A DNA stretch of 64,000 nucleotides from Rostratula benghalensis (GCA_013399305.1 VXAI01000097.1:947486-1011485), one strand, 5' to 3'. Counted from the stretch's first letter, positions 1-13,511 are shown. Translations and numbers: made by a program. Notes: a model not told the origin generated them from the letters alone.

Positions 1-1965
1 CTATGGAAAACATGTAAGAGAACAGAAAATCTAACAATAGGAAGGGCTGTGGCTCAAAAATCCCAGGTAACATTAGCTTGTCTGCTTCAAGACTGTACCT
101 GTCAATGAGTGACATAGTTTTCTGCTCTTTTATTGTCTCATTGCCTTTTTTTGCATCGGATGCTACACTATCTCTTTGAGATTTCTCATAAGGCAGAATA
201 TATTTGACCCCGTCATATAACAATGTTTCCTGATTTTCTGGCAGAGCTGGCCTGAATTACTTGACATTATGCCGTATAATGATGGTAAGAGGTAGCAAAC
301 TCTGCTGACACTTCAGGAGTTTCTAGGACAGGATAAACTGCAGAGGAAGAGGGCTCAGTGAGAAGTTATGACGGGTGGAATTTTTGCAAGGGACAGTCTT
401 TCATGCGAATGTCTTAAACTTTACCTTAAGGGACTGTCCTTGTGTTGGGCAGGTGAAGAGTTCAGCGGAAGTGTGCAGGAGTTCACAAACAGCCTGTCAT
501 CACCTTTCAGACCAGAGTCATTATGGTAGACCTGTTATCAAGTACTCAGTATAGAGGGTAACTTGGCAGGAAAGTAAAATATGAAGTTAGTGTACTATGC
601 ATACAGAATAATCCCGAACTCAGAACAAGAAACCAGCTATTATTACCAGTTCTGGCCATTTTAACATTCTTAAGAGAAAAATAAAAGGAGGAGTTGCTTC
701 AAGACAAGAGGAGTTGCTTCATCCCAAAGGATAAGTTTTGGCACAACTAACTGCATTGTTAGGACTTGAGCTGTAAGACTTATCATGCTCCACTGCATTC
801 CCAACCAGCATTCCTATTTAACAGATAAGGAATTAGTTTGGTGATTAAATTATTCCCATCAAATGCTCTCCTCTTTCAGCTATGCTGGTTGTCCTGTTGT
901 TGTTTTATTGACCTCCATTTTCCAGGCCATTGCATTTCCAAACAGTAGTCTTCAGAATGATTATCCCATTAAGGAAACAATTAGTTGGCAGATTTTAACA
1001 TTTCTAGCATCCATGCTGGTATCTGGTTGCATTTCTTCATCTGTCAGTTTGTTTCAGGAGCCCTTGCTCCCATTTTAATTGATAAATACTGCTGCAGTCA
1101 CTAGGAGCAATGGGCAAGTAGTAGACCACATTGTGCTGATGTGCAATAATCCAGCTCTAGAGCTCCCCAGATTTCAGAGGCCAAGAGGGAACTGCTTGGA
1201 AAGTTTTGCTGTGGGAGGTGATTGTCTTGCCACAAAAAAAGGAAGTTCAAACCCAAAAACGTGACATAAGCACCATGGTTGAACTTTTAGGAGTTGGTCG
1301 TGCCTCTGTAAAGACTTAGGCATCGTCTCCCCATTGCAGCAGGGAGATGGTGTTGCCTTGTGTAAAAAATGAGGCAGAAACATGACTTTGCTTTTCTCCT
1401 TCACCGTTGGCCAATATCTGTCTTTGCAAGCAAGAAACCACAGAAACTTTAGTTGGGATTCACCCCTACACTATTCATGTGCTCTTTTTGTCTCCATCCG
1501 TTTCAATATTGAACCAAGTCGCAGAGACGAAATCTGGCCCTGTGGTATTACTCAAGGTGAACAGCTGAAGGATTCAGATAGTCCCTCTCTGAAGGAGCTT
1601 GCAGAGGCTAAGTAGCTAGATTAGGGGAACACAGGTGGGAAAGCGATAAATCCCATGATCAGAGGCATTTACAACAAGCTATGAGACTCTGCTTTGTGCT
1701 GTTTGTTGCTCTAGGCTGGGATTTTAAAATCCCAGCCTTTGTTGTTTTCCCAGCTTTGTTTGCTCAAGGCAAAGTGATTGTCGAATACCTCACACAGAGG
1801 CTTCTAATTCTGACTGGGACATCCAGTAATATACAACTTAAATGAGACACAGTCCTAGTAGGCAGAATTATGTCATTCTGGTCGTAGTGCTGCTGTTATT
1901 TCACTAATTTTACCATATGGTGGATTTTCAGTACGCTATTTTCCCATCCAGAATTTCAGCCCATA
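1..1965. other. No gene recognised; contains a 26-bp palindrome
   Basis: Only short frames (up to 77 codons) without recognisable protein features occur here. A 20-bp-period imperfect tandem pair lies near 681-722 (GAGGAGTTGCTTC repeated) and a perfect 26-bp palindrome lies at 1713-1738. This is probably intergenic sequence downstream of TBC1D22A. Confidence 0.6.
1713..1738. repeat. Perfect 26-bp palindrome
   Basis: The arm AGGCTGGGATTTT is followed directly by its exact reverse complement AAAATCCCAGCCT, with no spacer. Flanking bases 1712 and 1739 do not pair. No repeat family is recognised around it. Confidence 0.9.
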
Positions 1966-2415
1966 TCATAGAATGATAGAATGGTTAGAGTTGGAACAGT
2001 CCTTAAATATCATCTAGTTCCAACCCTCCCGCCATGGGCAGGGACACCTCCCACTAGAGCAGGTTGCTCAAAGCTCCATCCAGCCTGGCCTTGAACACTT
2101 CCAGGGATGGGGCAGCCACAGCTTCTCTGGGCAACCTGTTCCAGTGTCTCATCACCCTCACAGTAAAGGATTTCTTCCTGATATCTAACCTAAATCTCCC
2201 CTCTTCCAATTTAAAGCCATTACCCCTTGTCTTACCACTACACTTCCTGACAAAGGGTCCCTCTCCAGCTCCCCTGCAGGCTCCCTTCAGGTACAGGAAG
2301 GCTGCTATAAGGTCTCCCCGGAGCCTCCTCTTCTCCAGGCTAAACAACCCCAGCTCCCTCAGCCTGTCTTCATGGGAGAGGTGTTCCATCCCTCTAGTCA
2401 TCTTCTAGTGGCCCT
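1966..2415 (-). mobile_element. CR1 LINE, 5'-truncated, minus orientation
   Basis: The left edge holds the CR1 3' terminus in reverse complement: two octamers, TCATAGAA then TGATAGAA, followed by a GTTGGAACAGTCC-like segment and ATCATCTAGTTCCAACC. The body matches the end of CR1 ORF2. On the minus strand a 115-codon open frame (2401-2054) contains [17 protein letters not shown] and [12 protein letters not shown], the usual CR1 C-terminal motifs. Homology stops near 2415, so the copy is 5'-truncated, as is typical of CR1. The uninterrupted frame suggests it is one of the younger copies here. No target-site duplication was identified. Confidence 0.93.
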
Positions 2416-5400
2416 AGTGTGCCAAAGACCAGTCCCCAGACAGCAACAGAAATAATGTTGGATTTTGCTAGTTCTGAAAACAGCATCATGGCAGGATAAG
2501 CAAATTTCTTTTGACTTACACGGGTACTGTGGGAAAGCAAGTAATTTCTGAAGATTGGCTTGTAATGTAACTCTCCCTCTATGGCATAAGGCTTTGGACT
2601 GCGGTTATTTTTACTGACCTTATGTTATAGATAGAGATTTGCTTGCTAAAATCTTCTTTTTTATCCTCAGAAGTAAAGGGTTCCTGCTCAGGAGCCGGTT
2701 GCTCAGAGTGTGGCTTCTGGCTCTCTGCAACTGTAGGATAGATGCGCCCCCCCGTGTACCAGCTCTGAAATGATTTTACAGCCAGAGAATTTGGAGACCA
2801 GAGACACCCCTCCAGAGATTTGGAGATTATTTTCTTTTAACAAAATTTTAGCGAATAACAACTCTATTGAAACTCTCTTTCAGTCATCAAGAATTTATAT
2901 TTATTTATATTTAAATGGAGAAGCTTAGACTTGCAAAACAGATCAAAATAAAAACAACGAGGCTAGCTTGCTGTACCTGGCTTTTCTGTTTATGCAGTGA
3001 ACTCAAGTCAGAAGAAACAAATGAGTACTTTTCCCAAGAGTTTTTGCTACTCTGAAGGATTATCTGATAAGTGTTTGTGCACCCACCTTTCATAAAAGCA
3101 GTAAAGTAAAATTCCTGTCAAATAGAGCAAAGAAAGGAATGTTTCAAGGTAGCAGTCACTTTGCATAAACTACTTGGAAGGAGCATAGCACCAGATGTAC
3201 ATTTTAATTTCAGGGAAGCACTAACAGTGTCTTTGCTTACAAGGGAAAGGTTCTGGAGATGATTCTAGTTCAAGTGCAGAAGAGTTATGCCAGCTATTTC
3301 TTCACATTTCGCTCAGAAATGGGAGGGGGAGGTATTCCTAGTGCCCACTTTCATGTAGCTGACCAGTCCATCTCAGCTCTTAGCACATCTCATCCCCAGG
3401 GTGACTCAGGGCAGGTCAGAGGTTAGAGGCTGTCAGCTGTCTCCATATCGTTGTCTCTCCGTGGTCCCCGCAAGCGACCTAAAGAGATCAGCTGAGTAAT
3501 GTAGGCAGCAAGCTGGCTGCTTAAAATTGGGTGCTGTGAATAATACCTTTCTGGGTGAAAACATAGCTGCCTCAAAATACACTTTGCCTTTCCTCTTTCT
3601 TTGTACTGCTATCCGGGGCAATACAAATGATGCTAGTATCTTTTTTGGGGTTAGAGATATATCGGACTGCTTTCCTTTCAATGGATTATCCAGTCAGATT
3701 AATTTATGTCTTTCTTCTTTTCATTTCTTCTTCTTCTTCTTCAAAAAAGAGTCGTATTTTTGTCTTTGGGTGGTTCTCAGGCTATTTTTCTTCATCTCCT
3801 ATTGTAGGTTGGGAAATTCCAGATGTATTTTATTTCCATTGATCTATTTTGCCTAGTCACCATAAATTTCAATCTTCTTCCTCTGCTGCATTTATTCCAT
3901 CAGTTGTCTTAACTGGCAGTTTCTTTAATAGTCCTTGTTCACATATGAGATTTTCATAGCTTTGAGCTACTTCATTTCTCTAGAGAGGAAAATAATTTGC
4001 ACTTTAAACACAAGCAACACTTAGTCTCCATTCATACACTGGCAGCTCTTGTGCTGTGGGCTGCCTCAGATCTATCAGTAGGGGGTTTTTTACCCCAATT
4101 CGTTTCTATCCTTTAATAAAACAGAATCTCGGTACTGGAACCTGATTTCAGATCCTGAAATTACATTTCCTTTCACTCAGGCCAACTAAGAAAGCAAGCT
4201 ACCAATTACTTCTGAAGTTAAAATCACTTGCTTTTCAATAAGCCAGAAGCTGATGCTGTATCGCTTCCTCATTCTGCAGCTCCTGCCACTATGCCTTAAA
4301 AGCCAGAAGGAAAAAAAAAAACAAAACCCTTATAAAGAAGACTCTATAAAAGTGGAGAAGTCTGTGCTATTACTAAATGCTCAGATATATTTACTGTATA
4401 CAATATAAAGTTACCACGTAATATCACAGACTAGGAAGATGGTTTTACAGTTCTAACACTTAAGGTCCAAAATTGGATGTGACAAAAAATCAAAAAAAAA
4501 TATAAACAAATATTTCCCAGAGCTTTATTCTTTAACAGAGTTTAAAACACAGATGATAGTATTTCTTCGTCACCCAGAGATTGCCCAAAATACATATTCT
4601 CTTATATGCTGGGCCACAGCATCCCAAAACTATGCAATTTGAAACGAAACCTCTATTATTGTAGCAGTGTTAGCCTGTTTTGTATAGATACTGGCGAGGT
4701 ACCTTGGATGAGTTCCATGATACATTATCAATCACGGCGCCTATTCCCTCTAACCATCGTTTTACTCCAACTGTTTCTGGTCTCTCCAAGGTTAGATGAA
4801 AACTGGGGTTGCCCTGCCTGTCAGAAAGGAGTCTAACAGGGTCTGCAGGAAGAGCTCAGAGCAGTCTAACAAGCTGAAAGCAAAAATTCTGAATTAAAAG
4901 ATGCATCTGTGCAATACTCCTGTTCAGCAGAACTTGATGGAGTTTCCCCTAGGCCTACTTCATAATTTGAAATTGAGAGAATATCACTGCTGTCTCACAG
5001 AAACTTTCTACATCAATACTTCACAAGAAAGTTGTAAAAATACTATCAATGTATGCAAGCAGCAAGACAAAAGATTATTAGTAGTGATTTAGTTGAGGAG
5101 CAACAATTTAAAGTGGGTAAGTTGGGCTCTTTGGTACAGAGATGGATCAAGCCAACTACAGAGAGGACTACAAGGAAACTTGACTTTACTGAATCCTTAT
5201 GTTATCCGGTTTGATAATGTTACTGGTAGGTTACTAATTTTCAGGGGGAGGAAAGGGGGGTATGTGATGTTTGTTATGGTTTTGTTTGCGTTTTTTTGAG
5301 AACCCATTCAGGTAGGACACATTCAGATCATTTTGCTGCTGTGCTATGGTTTCCATCTTCCACAGAAATACGTGGGTGTGTGAAGTGAACACAGTTTCAC

Positions 5401-8400
5401 ACGATTTGTGGTTTGGGAACTTGGTGAGCTGAGCAGGACCTCCTTTGGACATTTCTCAAGTCCTCACCCCTGTCAGATATCAGCGCCCCAGCCAACACTT
5501 CCCCTGTAGTGTTCAGCAGGTTCACCCAGGACACCAGCAAATGCACCATCCATTCTGTGAGGCAGGATCTTTAACCTCCTCACTGTCAGGAAAACAGATT
5601 ATATAGATGGGGTACTACTTGAATGGGAAGAGTAAACCCTACCATTACTTTTTGGTTAGACAGAATGGGAAGTTGTGTCCTATACATTTTACTTAGCAGC
5701 CTGTAATATTTATTTACATAACAAGGGTAGGAAGAAGATCCTACTGCAGAGATTCCATTTTAAGATGAAGTAATTTGTCAACATTTCTTTTTCCACTCAT
5801 TTCAATTTGCATGCAGGGATATGAAGTTTTATCTCTGGCTGTGCTACAGGGCTATAGTTTATTCACAGCAGGAAAGACAGCAAATATAAGCAGCAAGCTA
5901 ATGGGCTGAACCGCTTTCTAGCCAGAGCTAAAGCACAGCTAAAAGGTTGATGTTACAGTACAGTAGCTGCAACAAACAAGTCAATGTGTCCTTCAGATTA
6001 TAGCTTATTTGAGCTCATGTGTAACATAGAATTTGAACTTCAAGTGTGCATTTTAAACATGCGTCTGAGAAAATTTGTTTCTTTCTAACATATGTACAGT
6101 AATTCTGCTTCAGATTGAAATTGCTAGCAGCCACTTCAAAAACCAAAAACAACAGTGCTGATACCTCACTGCGGGCTTATCCTCCAGGCTCCTTTAGCAC
6201 CAGTGGAGAGACAGAAAAACTTTTTGGGTGCCACTCACTTGGCACAGTTCAGAGGCCCACTGCAGGGGCAATGGCACCTGGAAGGACCCATTCCTCTCCA
6301 CTGACGGCAAAAGGAGTGTGTGCCAAGCTCAGATGCAGATACCTACATTTCTGACATAATGTAAAACTGGGCAGATAATAACTTACATAAATATGACAAA
6401 GTGACAACACTAACTCTTATGCTGTCTGCAGTCATCCCTGTGGGGTCAATTTTTTTGTGTGCTCACTACTTTTCTTTTGGAGTGCTTGTTGAGTTTGGGT
6501 AACCTTTGCTGGTTACAGTTGCTTTTAACTTGAACTGATCTCCCAGAGTGTTTCCATAATGAATTCAGGTTTTCACATAAAAACAGGTGCCCTTGGATGG
6601 GGAAAGATGGACTTTTTTTCCTTATTGTTCATTTCTGGATAACAGAAATAATGGTAGCCAGCACAATTTGAATTATCACCACTTTTACATCACAGAGGGA
6701 GACTGCGCACGTTCAACAACAGGCTGGCCCTTACCATCAAAACATTCACATCAATTTTCTTGAGTAGCCCCTGTACTGAGAATGTAATGGCTGCTTCACC
6801 GGAACGTGAAGGTGTCCACAGCCCAGTATTTTGATAATAGTGAAGGGGAGAAATGCTCTCCTTTTTCAGACTTACATAAAATTTTCCACTGCTGCAATAA
6901 TGATAAAATAACTGTGGAAAAAATAAAACAACATAACCTTTTCTCCACTGATATGTTTATTCATTCCTACACACAAAAGCTGAATTATTTATTTGCATGA
7001 GATAATATATTCTATAAGGCTGCAGCAAATTGATGTCTAGGATAAATTTTTACTTGATCAGGTATGATTTTTTTTTCTCCCAATATATAGCCTATTGTTA
7101 ACTACAGTCTCAATGTGCTTCTACAAGCACTGCTTTGCGCTAGAGTTACTGACTTATTTTTAGACCAAAAGTGATGAAGAATTGCAAGTCTGTTGAGTTG
7201 CCTTAGTTGTTAAAATGACATTTTATGAGTGAGATAGCCATCTAACTATTGATAAGCCTGGGCATCTTGTTACCTCCTGTAAGCTGTCATGACAGCAACG
7301 TATTTTGTATTACTGCAGCTGCTAAAAGAGTGAACAGAATTGATCAGATGGGCTGGTAGCAGGGACTGTTCACTGGAAATCTCAGTTCTTTCTGTAGGAA
7401 GATGGAAATACATGAATATAAATAACCTGGATTTCAAAAATCTCTGTGTCAGAGCCTGCATAACAAGACTGAGGATGAAGTTGCCCGAATAAACCGAGAG
7501 GCACATTGTCTTCATCCTTTCAAGAAATCAGAAATTAATGGGAATAAAACTCTTCTATTCTCTGTTTGGTTTGGGGTATGGGTTTTGTTCTATTTGGTTT
7601 TTTCCTTCTGTTGCTCTGAAATTCAGAATGCTCTTATTCCTATGAAGAGGATCCATGAGTAGGCACAGGTAAGTGATGGCTGGGCAAGAAATTTCTGGAA
7701 TAAAGTGAATTGGCCCCAGATCCAGATCTCACAGAAATGAAATCTCTGTTGTGAAGGATACATAACAGGAAAATCAAGGTCACTAAATCTTGATTAATAT
7801 GTTAAGAAAGGCAGACCAAATGGACTCACAGTAGACCTCTGCTAGAAAATTTGGCCCTTTCTGACTTAAATTTCTAGATAATTCTGTATTAGGAACAAAC
7901 TGAATACCTGTACCATGGTTCAGACTTTTGTGTTTGGAGCATAAATTTCTCAGAATCTCTGTTTGTACTGGTGGCAGGTTCAGATTTTAATTCTCTACGT
8001 TCAGGAAGGTTGATCTCAAGCATAAATGTGGAAGTGCAGTTCTAAGAACTATGCTTCACTGACTGTGCACATTAATTCTCATTTGGAAGTTTGTAGAAAA
8101 TTCTTTTGGCCAGCACCTGTTTCCAAGAGGCTTTCTGCAGTATTGCATCTCTCTCAGCCTCTCGTTTCTGGCACATGTATTTACTCAGATATGGGGTACA
8201 TACAGAAGACTTTGAAACGTTAAAAAGGTTCTTTGATATGATGCCATTTCATTATTTGCTCCAGTCCTCCCTCAGCTACACTAAGCTTAAGGAATTAGAT
8301 GGGATGCAAGATTTTAGCTTTAACTTGTAAAAATGCAAATGATCTGGAATTAAATTGCTCAGGAACTTCACTCTCCATCATACAGTGCTTAGAAGTGCTT

Positions 8401-11400
8401 GAGCTGGAGCTCCTTCTCGAGGCACAGCATCCTGCCTGAGTGGTTGCCAGACTGGGAGCATTTCCACTCACCTCCCCTCTTTTCCCATCTCCAAAGAATT
8501 TAAGGCGCTACAAAGCACTTTGCTTCTTCTTCAACCTGTTCTCAAGGAGGAAGTGACCTGAAGTGCGGGTCAGGTTTCTGGAAAGTCCTTTCTGTCACAC
8601 TTGACATTTACATTAGTGGGATATCTGCCCAGGATATGATAGATATCCAGCACTGCCTTTGTACAAGAAAAATCAACAAATAGCTTTCAGCTCTGTCTCC
8701 CAGCACACTCCTCGTGAGACCTCGGGACCCTCACCCCACTTTCTTGACCTCTTCTGCGTTTGAAAAAGCAATTTGAAAAATCTCCCCTTGCTGATTTTCT
8801 GCAGGATGTTAAGAAGATTGTAGCAGATGAAGAAACACAAATTTTCTGCAAGGTGAGAAACCAGCGTGATTACAATTCATCGTCACTCAGGCACGTAACT
8901 GAAACACTGCCCATTGCATCCCTACCTTTCTTCTTTCCTGAATGCTGTGTGCAGTTTTAAACAGAAAAGTTAATAACTTTGCCTTCCGTATAACCAGCCC
9001 AGTATATTTTCTGATCAGAACACAACCAGATTATGGGAAGTCTCCCACTAGCTTTATTGACACAAGGTACTTGGGCTCCCTGGATGCACGGGATGTCTCT
9101 CAAGCTTCTTTATTTTCTCAAGTCAACTCTGAGTTTCCAGGTGTTATTGACCCTTTTGCTGCCTTTTACTGTTTCCCCCCATGGAGCTGAAGCTTCCTCT
9201 CCTTCCTCACCTCCAGTGACACACAGAATTCTGCACCCCCTTTGTTTGCTTTGCCCCGATTTGCTCCACATGGGCCCCACTTTAATTCTGTTGTGGTGTC
9301 AAATTTATCTTCATTTGCCTTTTGCAGAAAGTGCCCAGTACCTTGTACGTATGTGGTATATGCAGAGAGATACCTTGGGAGGTTGACTGTCTCACTGACT
9401 TGCAAAATATACGAGATATAAGGGTAGAGAGTTGCAGAGAGTTAATTGAGAACAGGTTTTGCTTCTGCATTTGCTCTTGCGATACAGGGATTTCAGACTG
9501 TAAAACACAAACACAGCAAACCTACGCTTTGATGTAGTGTGCCATGTGCTTGATGAAAACAATAAAAAAAAGTTTTCCACTCTACATAGCACTTCATAAA
9601 TATGCATTTATTTCCTCATCTTTCATCAGTTTTACAGTTTTAACCAGTGCCTCAGTGTTAATATTTGTCAGAAGCATACAATGGAACTTCATATACTCCT
9701 ATTCTGCAGTTCTGAAGTTAAAAACAAATTCATGGGCCTTTCCATAAGGAACTGAGTCAAAAAATAATGAAACTAATTTCTTATAACATATTACAGAGTT
9801 ACATAAGATTTCAACTTATATTTCTATCCTACTCTGTGTACTGTATTTACAGTTAACTAATTTATTATTTACATTTTTCAAATACTGCAGTCATAAATCT
9901 TTTTATATTGTACATTCTTGTTTAAATTTTTATTACAGAAATTCTTTAATGCGCATTTTAGACACCACAATTTCAATATTTCACGAGTTCTAGGAAATTA
10001 CTGCCTGGTTTCATTAGTGATGTGTCAAGATGCCTCCTTCATAAGAAAATACATATTACAAAGGAATTTTATAATATTCAGAATTTTGAAAAAAGTAAGC
10101 ACATGGGATGTAATGTTATTTCTTCCTCTATGCAATATTTTGCTTGGAATGACATTTTACCTGAGATGTACAATTCTAAATGAAAGGTGTGGGTTTTTTT
10201 AATAAAATGAAATGTTTTATGTAAGTCTTAACAGTAATGACAATTTGAAATTTTACATAAATGTTGGCCTTCTGTTTACTGAGAACTATTCCTATCTGCA
10301 TAGATATATAAATGTTATTTATATATCTAGATCATATTTTCCAGAAAAGTCTACATCTACATAAATAAGCATTGTTATTATATTAGAAAACTTCCCACTA
10401 TCCTTAAAAAGCAATGTGCTCAAGTACAATATTCAACTTCTGACACAGACACAATAGTAAATGTGACCTCTAATGGTAACATTTTCTTCCAAGGGAATTA
10501 AGAGGTACCTGTTGAATTTGGAAGACATGGCAGACAACTTATGTGGACCCAATGAAGAACATTGTATATATCCAGTCCCATAAATGTTATGCAGGAGCAT
10601 CTGACACAGCAGACAACTTTGGGTCAACTTTCCACGTTACATGTAACTACCTAAATAACATCTTAATAGAAAAAAAAGTTAATTATAGAAAAACCTTACA
10701 ACATTGTATGTTTAATGCTGTGTGTCTTCTCTCGTTACAATAATATGCATCTCTATTAACAAATGATTGTAAATACTACATTTAAAGCAAATGGTCATAA
10801 ATTTTAGGTTTCTTTTATTCCATTATTGGTAGACATTCTGTTAGGCACAATATAACATTCTTTGTAAACATAAAGATAAGTTTTGATGCATTAGACCATG
10901 AACTGAAGTTACAGAAAACAGTATATGGGCATTTAAGAAACAATCCACTACACACTCTAGGCACAAACACAGCCATCTCCGAGGCCTGAACTTACATCCA
11001 ACACAACTGAAAACCCCCGCTGACACCAGTGGAACAGAAATGCACTCTACTCATCAAACGCTCCTGCTTCTCGATTAATTCAGTTTTTTCTCTTCTACTG
11101 AAGTTTTCCTATAATTTTAAAATATATGATCTTATAATCACATGTTGGTAAAAATGTATTTTATTCTATTTACCCTGAAACACCTAATTATTACAAAGTC
11201 AGTGCCAAGAACTAAGGCCCCTAAAACAAGTGATGTAACTAGCACATATAGAAAGCTTTCTTTAAAATATGTATCTACATATTTTCAAGAACTTGAAAAT
11301 CTTCCAATAACAAGTCATAAGAGAAAACCTCTTGATGAACTTTTACTTCCCAAATTTAAAAGTGCACTGCACTTTCCGTGCAACATTGTGCAACTCAAGA

Positions 11401-11999
11401 GCTGAACTGAGGAATAACAATTCTGAGCTTCCAGCATATCGCTTATTGCAACTCTCACCCTCAATAACCTCTATGTGTAGGGCAGGCACAAATTAATATG
11501 AGTTATTTACATACCATAGAGCAACAACAGAATTTGTATTTGAAAAGATTTCTTGAAAATAAATAGCATTCTTAAGTTATGTAAGTTTCAAGAAATTATA
11601 CAGTATCCCGTGATTACATGAAGAAACAATAATTTCATTCTATAAAGTCACAGAGGACTTTTATTCTGCTAATGACACAAGAGTGATCTGAGTACAGTTA
11701 CTTTTATTGTTATTGGGAACTACCCTCTCGCTTCCTCTGAATAATCAGGAAAAAAAGGTATTAAATTTTTTAACAAAAAAGCTTTGGAAAGATATATTCA
11801 TTTACCTTTTCTAACATGATAGAAACAAAGAATAAGGCAACAACTGAGATAAAAATATATCTTGCTTTGTAAACCAAGCTTCTTAATACGTTCCTTAAAA
11901 GTGAATTTTAATGCTGAAAAACGGAAAGGCTTTGAAAGAAAAGCTTTAATTACTTTGTCTAGACCAGAGCTTCTATTTCAGTTCGTATTTTAAAAACAC
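2416..11999. other. Presumed intergenic / 3'-flanking sequence, no gene recognised
   Basis: No exon, RNA gene or repeat family could be recognised. Frames are short (117 codons at most, at 9033-9386) and resemble no protein I know. A (TTC)6 microsatellite is at 3725-3742. Sequence becomes noticeably more AT-rich from about 9540 rightwards, which could be compositional change or distal 3' UTR of TBC1D22A. Confidence 0.5.
3725..3742. repeat. (TTC)6 microsatellite
   Basis: Six perfect TTC units, inside a wider pyrimidine-rich stretch beginning near 3712. Confidence 0.9.
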
Positions 12000-12732
12000 T
12001 CCAAAATATATAAAGAGGGATTTATTTTAGTGTTATAGATGAGCCTTCGTCTTTAAGCAACCCATTTGTATGGCTAAAAGCTTCTACAGCACCCTGCAAG
12101 ACTGAGTAATGTTTAGAAAATGCAACTAATTTCCATTGCAGCTTTCTATATTCTTAAATTATTGAAGTATTCTAACCTAATTCCATGGAAAAACAACAGA
12201 TGGTGTGCGAATATCAGTGTCTTCTGAGTTATAACCAGACCTCAAAATACAGGCCTTGCCGTCTCTCGTTGTCCTTACAACTATGAAAAGTCTTATTTTC
12301 CCCACTCAAAGTAAGTAACTTTTACTGACCAAAACTGGCAGATAAAGTCATGGCAGCTGACACTGGAGCAATGACAAAATGATTCTATAAGTAGTTTTAA
12401 GTCTTAGGTACGTACAAAAATTGTTTGACATAAATTAGACAGACTGTAATGCTCTGAATTAGAGAAGTGGAAAACAGAAGAAAATTATCTGACACACTTC
12501 TGAACTCACCTTTCATGCAAAGCAAAAAAGTTCACTTTTAAGTTCATTCAATGCTCGATACCCCACTTTGTTCATTTCTTTGGTATTCTGTTCTCATTCT
12601 GCAAATTCTAACAGAATTTTAATGGTCATCTTAATTCAAATGAAAGAGCAATGAGCTGAAAGCACAACCAGAACAACAGATGCCATAATACTGCGGAACA
12701 CGTCGGTCTTAATGATTTCTGGCTCTTTATAT
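12000..12732 (-). other. TBC1D22A: TBC1D22A 3' UTR (proximal end proposed, extent uncertain)
   Basis: Sequence directly after the TGA on the minus strand has no further reading frame and is AT-rich, as expected for a 3' UTR. The left limit is a guess based on the first good AATAAA (plus-strand TTTATT at 12021-12026), which has a TTTTGGAGTGTTTTT-like U/GU-rich stretch just downstream on the minus strand. Other AATAAA hexamers further on (11703-11708, 11660-11665, 11160-11165, 10814-10819) would give a longer UTR. A weaker ATTAAA sits at 12618-12623. Transcript data would be needed to choose. Confidence 0.5.
12021..12026 (-). other. Candidate polyadenylation signal AATAAA for TBC1D22A
   Basis: The plus strand reads TTTATT, so the minus strand reads AATAAA about 707 nt after the stop codon. 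A U/GU-rich stretch follows 20-35 nt downstream in the transcript sense, which is where a downstream element is expected. It is a candidate only, because several other AATAAA hexamers lie further left. Confidence 0.4.
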
Positions 12733-12861
12733 TCATTTCTTGTAATGATTGGGGGCATCCGCAAATGCGAACTTCAGTCTGTAGGCCTCTGCTAGGAGTA
12801 CACTAATTTCTTCATTTCCCCAGTGTACTGTGGGCAAGTTTTGTAAAAATATCAGCAATTC
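12733..12861 (-). CDS. TBC1D22A: TBC1D22A last coding exon (C-terminus and stop codon)
   Basis: On the minus strand this exon reads in phase 0 from GAA at 12861 to TGA at 12735-12733, giving 42 residues. It contains QNLPTVHWGNEE, then LLAEAYRLKFAFADAP, and ends NHYKK. That is the C-terminus of the TBC1D22 family. KFAF before ADAP and the KK end match my memory of TBC1D22A; TBC1D22B has KYMF and RR. The acceptor AG (12863-12862) follows a long pyrimidine tract on the minus strand. The family has a TBC (Rab GTPase-activating) domain. Published work places TBC1D22A at the Golgi as a partner of ACBD3; this exon encodes the tail after the main catalytic region, so catalytic residues are not visible here. 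It joins in frame to the exon at 43322-43417. Nothing is broken. No alignment could be run, so the A-versus-B call rests on recalled sequences. Confidence 0.95.
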   Translation of the reverse strand, partial: ELLIFLQNLPTVHWGNEEISVLLAEAYRLKFAFADAPNHYKK

Positions 12862-13506
12862 CTAGATGGAGAGAAAAAAAAATTAACAGAAATAACTATA
12901 TTTTTTTTCAAATACCAGTATGATAAAAATGTATGACTTATGCAATGATTATTTATAAGCAATCACCCACACAGCACCTCAGTATCCCAAGCAAATGTAT
13001 GATTATACCCCTACTGGTGCCCCTGATGATGGATGGACAGACTTTGTCATACTCAGACAAACAACAGCTCACGTGCAATGTGTCAGAACCATTCCATTAG
13101 ACTTCTAAGAGGTAAACAGTGTTATCACATCCATTTTCCACCCAGCAGTTGAGATACAATGTTCATGGGCACTGGAGTCACTAGGAAGTGTAGAAATTTA
13201 ATTTTGAGCTCTGCAAGTCCAAAAAAAGTTTTGGAAAAACTGTAGTTGTTTTTAAATAAATGGTGAACCAAGAGGTCACAAATCCTCAAACCTGATGCAA
13301 AAGAGACCTTAGGCCAAATATGAAGTTCACATTTTAAGCTTTCCAAAGAAAAAAATCATCTGGAGATCCTGTCTCATGTTTATAATTGCTTTGACAAAGC
13401 CATTCTTTAAATATAAGCTGTGGTAAAGCAGCAAAAAGACAAGTTTTGGATTAATTACATCACAAAAAACTGAATACGGAATTTTATGATGAAGTTATAA
13501 GGCAAG

Positions 13507-13511
13507 CTTAG
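13507..13511. repeat. Left target-site duplication of the solo LTR (CTTAG)
   Basis: The five bases CTTAG sit directly before the LTR's TG and are repeated directly after its CA at 14244-14248. A 5-bp duplication is usual for ERVL elements. Confidence 0.8.
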
